From assembly GCF_002127325.2 (NCBI RefSeq), contig NC_035437.2:155417897-155481896 (forward strand): a DNA stretch of 64,000 bases, in the 5' to 3' direction. Origin of the DNA: Helianthus annuus. Its lineage: Eukaryota; Streptophyta; Magnoliopsida; Asterales; Asteraceae. The number at the start of each line of letters is the position of its first letter. The first letter of the stretch is position 1. The translations under genes and the position numbers were made by a program. The notes under the pieces were generated by a model. That model did not search any database, was not told the origin of the DNA, and saw only the letters and a list, made by a program, of their open reading frames with translations. Below are positions 22,385-34,388 of this stretch, in pieces.

Positions 22385-23615
22385 CTAATGATCTCGCTTC
22401 TTCTTTCCTTTCAACAGGTTTGCTAGGCCTTTGAGGAATCCACGATTGTTCTTACGCTCTTGCTCAAAGTCTCGTTCCACTCTGTTCAAACGGTGGAGGA
22501 TTTCTTCCTGCTCCGGTGGGGAAAAACGCGGCTGCTGCGATAAGTGCTGAGCCGGAGGTCTAGCAGGTATTGGATACCCATGAGTTAAGTATCCCATTCC
22601 CCAAGGTGTTTCATAAGGTACTTCAGGATGAAGGGCGTGGTAGTTTGTCGCCGCTTCTACGTAAGGGTCGCACCAATATAGTTGTAGTGAGTGTGAGCTG
22701 GCTGCTCAAACGGGTTGTACGCTGTGGAACCGGCGTACGTAGGTATCGGGTTATCATAGCCGAAAGGTGGCGGAGGTGGTGCAACTGGTGCAGAATTCAC
22801 CTCTGCAGGGTGGTTCGAAGGTCCACCCATTTGTGGGTCTTCAGGCAGTGGCAGAAAATGACTTCCACTTGAGTGGCGAGGGGTGCTAAAGTGAAAATCC
22901 CCTCCTCGTGTGGACATCCGCGCGCCTGTTCTTCTACGCCTTGGCGGATCTGGAGCTGCTTGCTGAACTGGTGGCGGTGGAGGCGGTGGCGTAACTGCCA
23001 CGAAGCGCGAATCCTCGGAAGGATCCTGCTGCTGCTGTTGTTGCTGCTCATGAGGCGATAAGTGGTGAGAGGGTGTAAAGTACCACTCGCACTGGTTGAA
23101 CCTCGCTTGGTAACTGTCGGGACCCTGATAGGGTGTTCCATGGAAGGATGGCCCATCAGAGATCTCGATAGGATGGTTGGGGGTACCTCTTACAGGCTCG
23201 ACGGGATCCGTGTCCTCGTCCATATCCATCGCATTGTCTTCGGAGAAATGGTCCTCTGGTCCTAGAGGGTTAAAACCTACTGGTTCCTGGATAAAGTTTG
23301 CCGGTTGAACCGGCCCTGAAAGACAGGAGTAGGGTCGCCAAAAGAACGGTGCAAAGTGGAACGCTGGAGAGGTATAAATGAAGGCTGAGGGTTATCGGGC
23401 TCGTTTTCTGAGTTCAGCCCAAAAGAGTGACGGTATGAAGGTGTCGAACTATGTGAGGTAGACCGTCTAGCGGGCTCAAAGATGTTCCTCCTGTTCCTCC
23501 GAGGTTCGTCACTCCTTGTGCTGGAAGGAGCTCGCATGTGTGAAGGTCCGGCCTCGTGATCATGGGTAGTGATTGGCCCTTTGCCTCTTCCTCCTCTTCT
23601 AATTGCTGGTGGCAT
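22385..23615 (-). pseudogene. ORF1 of element B (frameshifted)
   Basis: Minus-strand homologue of element A ORF1, start MPPAIRRGGRGKG at 23615. Three open pieces in different frames (23615-23277, 23229-22657, 22597-22385) together match ORF1 of A in order: PSYRHSFGLNSEN, IPLQRS, DMDEDTDPVEP, a Gln run and a Pro run, MSTRGGDFHFSTPRHSSGSH, then the charged helix and LLKGKKKRDH end. At least two frameshifts separate the pieces. The minus-strand GTTTAAGCAG before the ATG is acceptor-like, as in A. Confidence 0.75.
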
Positions 23616-23773
23616 ATTTCCTGCTTAAACAATTTTAAATCAACAACAAACAATAAAGGACAAACTAGAACAACAATTCGAATTTCGTCCTATGTTCTTG
23701 TCTGGACTCGAGTATGTGCAATTGTGTCATTGAGATTAAACACAAAAGGATAGTGTTTAATTCACTCAATGTT

Positions 23774-23786
23774 GGCTCTGATACCA
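23774..23786 (-). other. Primer binding site, tRNA-iMet (element B)
   Basis: The plus strand reads GGCTCTGATACCA, i.e. TGGTATCAGAGCC on the minus strand, three bases inside the 5' LTR boundary at 23790. Confidence 0.9.
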
Positions 23787-23789
23787 ACC

Positions 23790-26700
23790 TGTCACACCCC
23801 GATTTCCACACGTTTCACCGGTGGGCCCGGTGGGGGATTACCGTGACGTAGTTGGTAACAATATAGTCAAACAACACAATATTTAAATGCACAGGGGAAG
23901 CAAAAGATAGATACATTTCAACTGAATGTTATTGTAATATCATGTATCACAAATAGTTGAAAAATAATCCACAGGGGATCAAAAATCAATAGGAACATTG
24001 TTCAACAGCTTGACGTCCAAGCTTGCGAGACTTATTGTGGACGCTAGGAGAAAGCCAGCCTAGTTCGTTTAGTACCTGCAGTTAACCTTTTTGGGAAAAT
24101 ACGTCAGTTTACACTAGTAAATACATTCAACCGACACTTTTGTAAAAGGTTTAATAAAATTGATTTGAATGCACGTGGCACAAACTTTTATAACTTGGGA
24201 TAATTATTTTAATATAATACTTGTAAACGAATTACATGTTTCTTTGCGTTCAGTAGCCCGTTCTGTAGACCGGGTTAAAGACTAATAGACACACCACAGG
24301 TATAATACCCACACGGTTAATCCTTAAGTGAGATACCATTGTTCATTTGTAGCTGTCAGGTGTACGCCTACACCCCGTGCTTAGGTCGTGGCCATCTCGT
24401 AAGATGATGCCAGGGATATCCAGGACGTGGTCATTAGCCCCCCAAAGGCTTTAAGTAAACAAATCAAATTTTTAACGGGTCATCTTGACAATACTTAACC
24501 ACTAATCGATTAAGGTCAAATGCCCGACCAAGCAGTATTCTATATACCGTACCCCAAGCCCGTATAGGGAAATAAGTTAAAAGTATTTACCTTTGCAAGT
24601 ATAATTCACAAACAGCTAATGCAAGTAGCTTTTACCGGGTCTCCAATCTTGGAACGAAGGTTTAAAATAACCTATTAGAATCCTAACGGGTCTTTGATTA
24701 AGCTTAAACTTAGACCGGTTAGTTTTAACGAAAGATACGGTTCAAACACACGATTAAGCGAAGACCGGAATAAAATGTGATTTAGACCCGACAAGTTTGA
24801 AGACTTTTTTAATATGGGTAATCCAATCACATTCTAGATTTTGAGATAAAAACGACAAGGTTTGACCCGTTTCGGCTAATTTATGTAAACTAGTTACATA
24901 AACCGGACCGAACGCGTAAATGGTGTAACGGGTAACCCTAAGAGTCCTACACAGGTTTCCTAAGTTAATATGCTCTAAAGAGGTTGTGATATCAGTAGGA
25001 TACCTTCCATTATGCCTATAACGAGTTTAATTCCAATATACGCCCCGTAGGGGTATTTTGGTCATTTTAAAGATCATAAAAGAGATTTTCGGGTTATACA
25101 GGAAATCTGAGTTTTCCGGCCAGGTTATAAAGTTCAAAATACTTTATTTATTATATGAAATCAGCACTTGGATTTGGGTCAAAATACCATGTAGAGCTCA
25201 TTTTAGGTCCGAAAAGGGTATATTCGGTATTTACCGAATCAATGCCATAACCGCAGGTTATGAGCAGGTTAAAAAATAATTAAAGATCTTTAAAAATCCC
25301 AAAATATTATTTTACATCAGTGTGAAAAAGGTTTAGTGTCGAAATTCGGGTTTAGATAGGCTTTATGCTAATTGCGCTGTTTAATTACTAATGTTTTCTT
25401 AATTGCGCTATTTAGCATAACTCCTATTCTAGACCTCGAATTGACATGAAATTTTAGGGACATGTTTAGAAATCAGTAACTAAGGTTATTTTCCTTTCAC
25501 ATATCCAAAATTCTCGTTGTAAAGTAAAAAGGGCATTATGGTCAACTTTAAGCATATAACGGAAAATGTGCAAACGACTCGGACAGACTACGAACCAGCC
25601 ACAGAGGGTTATACCATCATGTAACCTGGTCCTAAGAGAGTCCTAAGGCATATCTAAGTCATACCAAAACGGGTCAGAACTAAAGTCAAAGCAAAAGTCA
25701 AAGTTTTGCGACTTTCGGTTCCGAACCGGGTCAAAACAGTAAATGGTTGTATCAAACAAGCTTAGACCAGTTATAATACTTATTATCAAGTTATATGAGT
25801 GATACAACAGGTTACATGCCATCTACATTGTTAATTATGCACTAAATCGAAAATTAGCATTCTGTTGACTTTTCTAAGCAACTTTGACCCGACATTTGGA
25901 CTACTTAGAGTGGGAATCAGAGGGTTCCCTTTTAAGGGTTTAATGCCCACATAATTACCAACATATAACTACCTTTGATTCGGCTAATCACTGGACCATT
26001 AGTGATTAATCGTTAAGTCAACCGTTAATTATGACGTATTGACTTTTAAGCTATAACTAAGCAAAAACTTAACTAAGAAGGGTTAAGCACACTTACAGAA
26101 GCCTGGTACACGACCAGAGGTGCTTAGAGAGGATTCTTGAGCTCCAGAAATGATCAAGAATGCAGAATGAAGGTGTGGATACAATGGTTGTACATGAGGC
26201 CCTTTTATAGTGATCTTGGATGCTTAGGATCATTACAACTAAGTCTACAATGGATCCCAGATCACCAACAAGTGTCCCTGAGTCCTAGGGGTCGTTTAGG
26301 GGGCGCCCATGCTGTTAATAATGGCTCCTAAGTCGGTTAAAACACCAAACAGTGCTTCTGTCCGCATTTTCTGTATCTTGGAGGCTGATGCGGCCCGCGT
26401 CAGAGGTCCTGTAACTCTTACGCGGCCCGTATGAATCTTCCTGTCAGAGCCCATATCTTTTAATGTCCACGCGGCCCGCGTAAGCTCAATGAAACTCTTA
26501 CGCGGCCCGCCTGAGACCTGCTGTAAGATTTTTCAAATCTTTTTACATTATTGCAGATGGCTCTTGGCGTTTTGAAGGGGTAACTTTGCACTTTGGGCTT
26601 TTCTTATTTACGTATAAGGGCCTCGTGACTTTTACCCAACTTATTAATCCTCGGTTCGTTTATTACTACCCAAAAAGTCATAAGTTTCAATGTTAACGCT

Positions 26701-27114
26701 TTTAACCCCTCACATACGAATTTGATCATAACTTTCTCATTTTATAACGGAACTTTATGAAATTTACATCGTGCTTTCTAGTGAGCATAATTTACCGCTA
26801 CAAAGCCTCGGGTTTGTAAAAGGGTCACTCATAGGTATAACTTAAACATGTTGACACATTTAACCCCTGCAGTTTGAAATCTCTCACTTTCTTCCACATT
26901 TCGTTCCGTATGATCCATGATTCATTCGTTTGAAGGTACGAGCATCATGTAGGGTTACTGTAAAGTTTATTCATCCCTTATTGACATTTTGAACCCTTGA
27001 ATTCACATACTTTCTATGTTTGTCAACTTTAGTCCCTCTAAAGTATTTATTACCACGTGCAAACTTATGACACGTGTCATTACTTTATAGGATGCAAAAT
27101 TTCGAGGTGTTACA
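23790..27114 (-). repeat. Element B 5' LTR
   Basis: 3325-bp LTR: the plus strand begins TGTCACACCCCG and ends CGAGGTGTTACA. It is the same family as the A LTRs in U5/R but differs more in U3. The last five bases (TTACA, 27110-27114) double as the left target-site copy of element C. Confidence 0.92.
26096..26511 (-). promoter_or_regulatory. LTR promoter of element B: GC-box array, TATA box, leader and splice donor
   Basis: On the plus strand, four GCGGCCCG-type motifs lie at 26390, 26422, 26471 and 26502. The minus-strand TATA box CTATAAAAGG reads from 26210. The predicted leader has no ATG and ends CTTCT|GTAAGTG, with the donor GT at 26096-26095, again 114 nt from the TATA start. Confidence 0.6.
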
Positions 27115-28557
27115 TATAACAACCCTCGGTAAAACCGACACCCTCATAATATTTCTGACACCCTAATATATCTTTATAATATCAATATGTCTTTATATGC
27201 ATCCTGTATGTGAAAACCGAGCCCAAATTAGAATATAATATATAAAAATAAATTAAAAACAATAATTATTAAGCTGAGGCGGGCCGCGTAGGGCCTCACC
27301 TCAACTTAACGCGGGCCGTGTAACGATGTAACCAGACTTCGCTAAAATCTTAAGTTCATGCGGGCCGCGTATAAGATAGCCTAAGTTCATGCGGGCCGCG
27401 AGTGTCTCAAATGGTGGCGCAGCCCGGTGATGACACGTGTCATCATCGTGGCGGACCTACACACTGACCCAGCCAAGCTACGCAGTTGACCGGAGTCAAC
27501 GCGGGCCGCGTAAGCCCTGCCCATATCCCACGCGGGTCGCGAGGAAGTCCGAATTCAGCCCTATAAATAGAAGGCAACGGCCTTCAGTCCGTCTCGCTCA
27601 ACTTCTTTCTTTCTTTCTTAATTTTCTGTAGTGGCGTTACTATACCCGGGCATTATACCCCCTAAAATAGCGAGGTTCTGCTACGATGTAAGTATTATAA
27701 CCCCTGGAGACGTATTAGATACGCTGCCCGATTGATCTAGGGTTCCGTAACGACTGTCGTGGTTCTGCCCGACGTAGTCGTTGGAATGCCGTCTCAGGGA
27801 GGGTATTACTAATGTTAAAATGGGTTATTATACTAACACACATGCATTTGTGTAAATTATAGATATTCACCAGGAAACCCTAAAGAATAACCTAAAACAG
27901 CGATGTGAGTAATCTCCTTTTTGTAAACTGTTTTTACAAAACCTTACATACTTTTCCATGCGAATGACAGTTATTGAGTATTTGTAAGAATACAATTATC
28001 GTGGGTATGTTGGGGTTTTCTATACAAAATTTGTTACAACCTGGTTAAGGAGTAACATTTCCACAAGTCGGGTGTCGACAGTACCAACGGGTGATAATTG
28101 ATATAACTTGGAAACAAATGTAATTGCGGGATCGCCCTCAATACTGTTCACTGTGAATTTTATTTAAACTTGATTAAACTGGGATTCACTCACCAGTATT
28201 TCCCACTGACAAAAATGTTTTTAAAACGCGTTTCAGGTAACAAAATGTGAAAGCCAAATAGAAGCCAGCTGGACAGCACTGGAGGCTTGGAAAAGTGGCA
28301 ATAAAGTTACCTAATAATAAAATGGATGTTTTTATTAAATAAATAGGATTTATTCCTATGAAACGTGTGTATTGAAAACTTGGGTTTTTACCCATATGTC
28401 TAATGTTATAAAACATGGTGGTCTACTCTGATTAAATATTTCCTAACTACGGTCCTGATGAAAATTTCCGCTGCCAAATTGGATAAATAAATGTGATACC
28501 ACCGAAACTGGCTCACGGCCGCCCATTCTCGGAAACTAGGGACCGGGGGTTGTGACA
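27115..28557 (+). repeat. Element C 5' LTR
   Basis: 1443-bp LTR, ends TATAACAACCC and GGGTTGTGACA. U3 is short (about 470 bp) and carries six GC-rich motifs. The remainder is transcribed R/U5. Confidence 0.93.
27279..27689 (+). promoter_or_regulatory. LTR promoter of element C: GC-box array, TATA box, leader and splice donor
   Basis: GCGGGCCGCG or one-base variants lie at 27279, 27311, 27360, 27391, 27501 and 27532. TATA box CTATAAATAG is at 27561-27570. The predicted leader includes a CTTTCTTTCTTTCTT pyrimidine run, has no complete ATG, and ends CTACGAT|GTAAGTATT with donor GT at 27688, 127 nt after the TATA start. The 3' LTR keeps the same layout (TATA 34835, GT 34962). Confidence 0.65.
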
Positions 28558-28562
28558 GAAGG

Positions 28563-28574
28563 TGGTATCAGAGC
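28563..28574 (+). other. Primer binding site, tRNA-iMet (element C)
   Basis: TGGTATCAGAGC begins five bases after the 5' LTR end. Confidence 0.9.
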
Positions 28575-28705
28575 TATGCCACTGATTCAGCCACAGAAGT
28601 GTTCTGCTGACATCAAAATTCAAAGTGTTAGGAAATAAATTATGGAAACACGTGTATAATTGTATTTCTTGCTATGTGTTATCTGACTATTTGTTAGTTT
28701 ACAGT

Positions 28706-29556
28706 ATGAGCGACCAAGGACCTTCTAACGCCTATCGTCAACTGTCTGGTTCGCCTAGGAGCGAAGGCACCTCCTCTTCTCAGCCTGCCCTTTCGGGGTA
28801 TTCTGCTGACACAGAAGAAGGAATCTTTGTGTTTAAGGCTCAGTCTGAAGAGCCATTTCCTCGGAAAAAGAGGGGATGGTTCAGTAGGGGAGCGCACGAG
28901 CGTAGGAAAAGAATGAAAAAGTTGCAGGAACAGCGAGTGTTAGCCGCAGCAAAAAGAGAAACTGATGCTTATAATCAGGACATGCTCAATAGGGGTATCG
29001 CTAATATCTATATTTTAGCAACCACTGCTGCTGACCCAAACCTGGAACAAATGCTAGCACCCCAACCACAAAATCCTGACCAACCCATGGAAATAGAAAA
29101 CCAGATAGAAATGCCTGATTACAACCCGGAGGAGATACCTAGGGTACCTGCACCAGATCCTCTAGACCCAAACAATTACGACCCCTGGTGGGACGATGTT
29201 AGGGACTACGTGCAACAAAACCCAATACAGGAAAATGTGCCAATGCCCAACTTAGGAACTTACCCAGGGTTAGATCCTCAAGATCCCTACAACATTAGTG
29301 ATGCATATGTTAGGGAAATTTTAGAGAATCCATACCCGTACCAGGCCCTATGCCTCCGTATCAGGAACCCATACCCCAGTTTCCAAACCCAGTCCTAGAA
29401 CCTGCACCCCCAATGAGTGCAGAAAATGTCCAAGAACTTAGGACTTTTGGGGAGGAAATTTTAGAAAGCAGTGATCGAATGCGACAGATGGGAGAACGCC
29501 TCGTATGGAAATACGATGAGCGTAATATGGATTTTTGGATGAATCCATATCAGTGA
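28706..29556 (+). pseudogene. ORF1 of element C (one frameshift)
   Basis: Start MSDQGPSNAYRQLSG. I chose this ATG because an acceptor-like TTTACAG ends two bases before it and because the longer upstream frame is leader sequence. The protein is Ser/Pro-rich, then strongly basic (RKKRGWFSRGAHERRKRMKK, about residues 54-75), then acidic and Pro/Asn-rich with many DP steps. A one-base shift near 29340 moves the frame; the downstream part (29350-29556) ends in a helical, charged segment (ENVQELRTFGEEILESSDR) and MNPYQ. Sequence is not clearly alignable to ORF1 of A, but position, composition and the C-terminal helix are alike. Function unknown. Confidence 0.6.
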
Positions 29557-29579
29557 AGGTGATGGCAGAAACGGTAGTA

Positions 29580-29580
<1 letters not shown>

Positions 29581-29634
<54 letters not shown>
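29581..29634 (+). repeat. TAA microsatellite in element C spacer
   Basis: About 18 TAA units in the 321-bp spacer between ORF1 and gag-pol. The spacer otherwise shows only the acceptor-like AATTCAG directly before the gag ATG at 29878. Confidence 0.95.
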
Positions 29635-29636
<2 letters not shown>

Positions 29637-29877
29637 TATATGTGTGTATGTGTTAGAAAAAAAAAACAATATGGATGCCTACTATTAGTATTGTAGCTTT
29701 ACATTTCAGTCAGTATTGTAATTCAAATTTCAGTACTAGTGTGTAATGATGCATACTATATAAATAGAGTAAAAGTTGCAATGCTCGACGCTTTTGGTTA
29801 AAAGTGCGTGTCATGTGATTGGCTATATTCAAATATTAATTGTGATATTAATATTTGGTAAATTGTTTAAAATTCAG

Positions 29878-32800
29878 ATGGCCGACGAGGAAAATCAGGA
29901 TAATCTGAATAACGATAACCAGAGTAACATTAACGTGGTTAATGAGAATCCGTACAACAATAACAATGGAAACCAAATGGATAATAGTGTCGTTCAACAT
30001 ATAGTGGCACAAGGAATTATAGATGCAATGCCATTTATTATTCAAACAGTTCAAGAAGCGAATAATAAAAGTAAGCATAGTAGTAAGCGACCAAGTGAAC
30101 CGGAACACAGCGTGAACAATGGACCCGTACTTCAAGCGCCCATTCCCAAAAGAAGAAGAACCATGCCATATGGTTGTTCTTACAAAGAATTCTGGTCCTG
30201 TAAACCAATAGCATTCTCGGGCAATGAAGGACCCATTGCAGCCTTACGCTGGATAGAGAAAACTGAGGCTGTTCTAAAAATAAGCAAATGTGCTGAAGAA
30301 GATAAGATAATGTTTGCTTCAAATCTGTTTAAAAACGCAGCCTTAGAATGGTGGAACACTATCCTCCAGTCAAGAGGAAGTGATAGAATTTATAGCATGG
30401 AATGGGAGGAATTTAAAAATATGGTAGAAAGAAAGTTCTGCCCTCCCAATGAAAAAGAACAGATAGCAAATAAGTTTCTGAATCTTAGAATGACCGGGGT
30501 AGACAGTAAGGGTTACACTACCACATTCTTTGAATATGCTAGGATAGTACCTACCCTTGCATCACCTGAACCGGTATTAATCTCCCGTTATATCTGGGGA
30601 TTAATTGGAGAGATTAGACATGTAGCCAAGGCAGCTAGACCCCAAACTATAGAAGAAGCTGTAGAACTAGCCAATACCTTGACAGATGAGTTAATCCGTA
30701 CTAGAGAAGAAGACCAGAGGAGAAACCTAACCCAAAGGCTTACCCAAGAATTCCGTTCTGGGAATTCCAACCGTAGAAATATAGGTTCTACCTCTGTACC
30801 ATACTGCAGGAACTGCAAGAAGAAGCATTCTGGAAGATGCTCTACTTACTGCAATTACTGTAAGGCGCCAGGACATAAGGAAGAAAATTGCAGAAGAAAA
30901 GCCAGTAATGGAATGTGCTACAACTGTGGAGAAAAAGGTCATATTAAGACCAACTGCCCAATATTGACTCCAGCTGCAAACAACAAGAATACTAAAAATG
31001 CTAGAGCATTCGTTTTAACTACAGATGAAGCCAGGATAATTCCAGACGTAATTGCTGGTACGTTTTTAGTTAATGATATTTTTGCGAAAGTATTATTTGA
31101 CTCTGGTGCAAACCAAAGTTTTATTAATACTTCATTTTGCAAACTCCTAAATCAATCATTAACTAAACTACCACAAGAATGTTTAGTAGAAACCGCAAAT
31201 GGAGAAACCGTTAGAATTTCTGAAATCTTGCAGGGAGCAAGAATAGAAATTTTTAATCAAAAGTTTATTGCAAACCTTTACCCAATGAATCTGGTAGGAT
31301 TTGATGTCGTGTTAGGAATGGATTGGTTAATAGCCAATAAAGCCAATATCCTATGTGATCAAAAGTCAATTCAGGTAAAATCACCAAGAGGTGAAAAGAT
31401 CACAATTAAAGGAGATAAGCCATCTAGATCCACTAAATTCATCTCTGTGATGAAAATTGCAAGTTGTATAAGGAAAGGATCTATAGTGTATTTGATTTCT
31501 ATAATCACTAAAACAAAAGGAAAAGAATTAAAAGACATTCCAGTAGTGTCCCAATTTTCAGATGTCTTTCCAGAAGAATTGCCAGGACTACCACCAGACA
31601 GGGAAGTTGAATTCAGAATTCACCTGTTACCAGGGACAACACCAATTGCTAAAGCACCTTATCGTTTAGCACCCGCTGAAATGCAGGAACTAAAGAAACA
31701 ATTAGACGAATTGTTGGAGAAAGGATTTATACAGCCAAGCTCATCGTCGTGGGGAGCACCGATTTTATTTGTCAAGAAGAAGGACGGATCAATGCGTATG
31801 TGCATTGACTACCGTGAATTGAACAAAGTCACGATTAAGAATCGGTATCCATTACCGAGAATCGATGATTTGTTTGATCAACTTCAAGGAGCTCGATTTT
31901 TCTATAAAATCGATTTAAGATCAGGATATCATCAACTAAAGGTACAGGAAGAGGACATTCCTAAAACCGCATTCAGAACAAGGTATGGTCATTATGAATT
32001 TACTGTCATGCCATTTGGTTTAACCAATGCCCCAGCCGCATTTATGGACATGATGAACCGAATATGTAAGCCATATTTAGATAAATTCATAATTGTTTTC
32101 ATAGATGATATTCTAATTTACTCTAAAAGTAAAGAAGAGCATGCAAAGCACTTGCACTTACTTTTAAGTTTATTGAGAAAGGAAAAGCTTTATGCCAAAT
32201 TTTCAAAATGTGAGTTTTGGTTAGAACAAGTACAATTTCTCGGACATTTAGTTAACCATGAAGGAATTCATGTAGATCCAACAAAAATCGAGGCAATTAC
32301 CAAATGGAAAACCCCAGAGTCACCAACTGAGGTTAGAAGTTTCTTAGGATTGGCCGGTTATTATAGAAGATTTATTCGAGATTTTTCTAGAATAGCCATT
32401 CCTTTAACTAAGTTAACATGTAAATCTGTTAAGTTTGAATGGGGACCAAAACAAGAAGAAGCCTTTAGAATTCTTAAGCAAAGATTAACCCATACACCCA
32501 TACTAGCGTTACCAGAAGGAACTGAAGACTTTGTAGTCTTTTGTGACGCTTCTAAGTTAGGATATGGATGTGTGTTAATGCAACGTAAAAAGGTTATAGC
32601 TTACGCATCTAGACAGCTTAAGAGTCATGAAGAAAATTATTCAAACCATGACTTGGAATTAGGAGCTATAATTTTTGCCCTTAAGATTTGGAGACATTAT
32701 CTTTATGGTAGTAAGTTTACCATATTCACAGATCATAAAAGTTTAAGATATGTCTTCGGGCAAAAAGAATTGAATATGAGACAGAGACGCTGGATGGAGT

Positions 32801-34352
32801 TACTTAGTGATTATGATTGTGATATCCAGTATCATGCAGGAAAAGCCAATGTGGTGGCTGATGCTTTAAGTCGAAAGTATCATGAAAAGCCAAAAAGGGT
32901 ACGTTCTCTTAAATTAAATCTACAAGTAGATTTAAACAATCAGGTTAGAAAAGCACAAGAAACAGTAATCAAGGAGGATACTGAAAAATTAAAAGGAATG
33001 ATTAAGGAATTAGAACAAGGAACAGATGGAATTTGGAGGTTCCATAAAAAGAGAATGTGGATACCTAAATTAGGAAATTTACGTCACCGTATATTAGAAG
33101 AAGCTCATAAGTCTAAATATACGATGCATCCAGGAAGTGATAAAATGTACCAGGATTTAAGGAAAAATTTCTGGTGGATAGGAATGAAAAAGGATGTAGC
33201 AGCTTATGTTTCTAAATGTTTAACTTGCTCACAAGTTAAAGCTGAACATCAGAAACCCTCAGGTTTATTACAACAATTAGAAATACCAGTTTGGAAATGG
33301 GAATTGATAACAATGGATTTTGTTACCAAATTACCTAAAACAAGGAAAGGTAATGATACAATCTAGGTGATTGTAGATAGGTTAACCAAGTCAGCTCATT
33401 TCTTACCAATGAAGGAAACCTTTAGTATGGAACAATTAGCCAAATTATATGTAAATGAAATTGTTTCATTACATGGAATTCCTTTATCAATTGTTTCTGA
33501 TAGGGATAGCCATTTTACCTCTCTTTTTTGGTCAAGTTTCCAAAAAGCAATGGGAACCAGGATAAATCTAAGCACAGCTTATCATCCTCAAACGGACGGA
33601 CAAAGCGAAAGGATAATTCAGACAATGGAGGACATGCTTAGAGCTTGTGTAATTGATTTTGGAGGTAATTGGGACGAACACTTACCTTTAATAGAATTTT
33701 ATTATAATAACAGTTATCACACAAGTATCAATGCTGCACCATTCGAAGCACTTTATGGACGAAAGTGCAGAACCCCAGTCTGTTGGGCAGAAATTGGGGA
33801 AAAACAATTATCTGGACCCGAGATAGTACAGGAAACAACTGATAAAATCATTCAAGTCAAAGAACGACTGAAACAGCACGTGATCGACAAAAGAGCTATG
33901 CCGATAACAGACGCAAACCATTAGAATTTCAAGTAGAAGATAAAGTATTATTAAAAGTCTCTCCCTGGAAAGGAGTGGTAAGATTCATCAAGAGAGGAAA
34001 ACTTAGTCCCAGGTATATTGGACCTTTCAAAATTCTTAAAAGAATAGGACCTGTTGCTTATCAACTACAACTGCCAGAGGAAATGGCAGGAATACATGAT
34101 GTGTTTCATGTATCTAATCTCAAAAAGTGTTTAGCTGATGAATCACTCGTAGTACCTCTCAAAGATATAGAGGTTAATGAACAACTCAAATTTGTAGAGA
34201 GGCCTCTACAGATTGAAGATAGAAAAATTAAAAATCTCAACCATAAGAGATTAGTTCTGGTCAAAGTAAAGTGGGACTCCAAAAGAGGACCTGAATACAC
34301 ATGGGAACTTGAATCAGAAATGCAAAAGAAATATCCACACTTGTTCCAGTAG
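29878..34352 (+). pseudogene. Element C gag-pol polyprotein (one stop, one frameshift)
   Basis: I place the start at [10 protein letters not shown] because AATTCAG abuts that ATG; the open frame extends further upstream. Gag has [14 protein letters not shown] and ALEWWNTIL. Two intact CCHC knuckles follow ([28 protein letters not shown]). The protease has [11 protein letters not shown] is intact with [10 protein letters not shown] and [10 protein letters not shown]. RNase H holds FVVFCDAS and [10 protein letters not shown]. Integrase has the zinc region, [21 protein letters not shown] and [10 protein letters not shown]. The Tekay-type chromodomain ([29 protein letters not shown]) ends YPHLFQ. 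TGG to TAG at 33364-33366 stops translation in integrase, and one base is missing near 33873. Otherwise this is the best preserved pol in the window. Confidence 0.93.
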
Positions 34353-34371
34353 ATCTCGAGGACGAACTCTA

Positions 34372-34388
34372 AAACAAGGTGGGGAGGA
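34372..34388 (+). other. Polypurine tract of element C
   Basis: AAACAAGGTGGGGAGGA runs up to the 3' LTR start at 34389. Confidence 0.75.

Larger units (their letters stand above)
1537..27114 (-). mobile_element. Element B: Tekay-like Ty3/gypsy chromovirus, minus strand
   Basis: Reading right to left, the order is: 5' LTR 27114-23790, primer site 23786-23774, ORF1 23615-22385, gag-pol from 21371 (interrupted by element A at 17940/4225), polypurine tract 3058-3042, and 3' LTR from 3041 to a truncation at about 1537. The coding parts carry many stops and frameshifts, so the copy is dead. The retained 1.5 kb of the two LTRs differ at roughly 45 sites by my eye count (about 3%), the highest divergence in the nest. 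Its own target duplication cannot be confirmed because the left end is deleted. After removal of element C, the right flank would read ATAAC (35837-35841). Confidence 0.85.
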
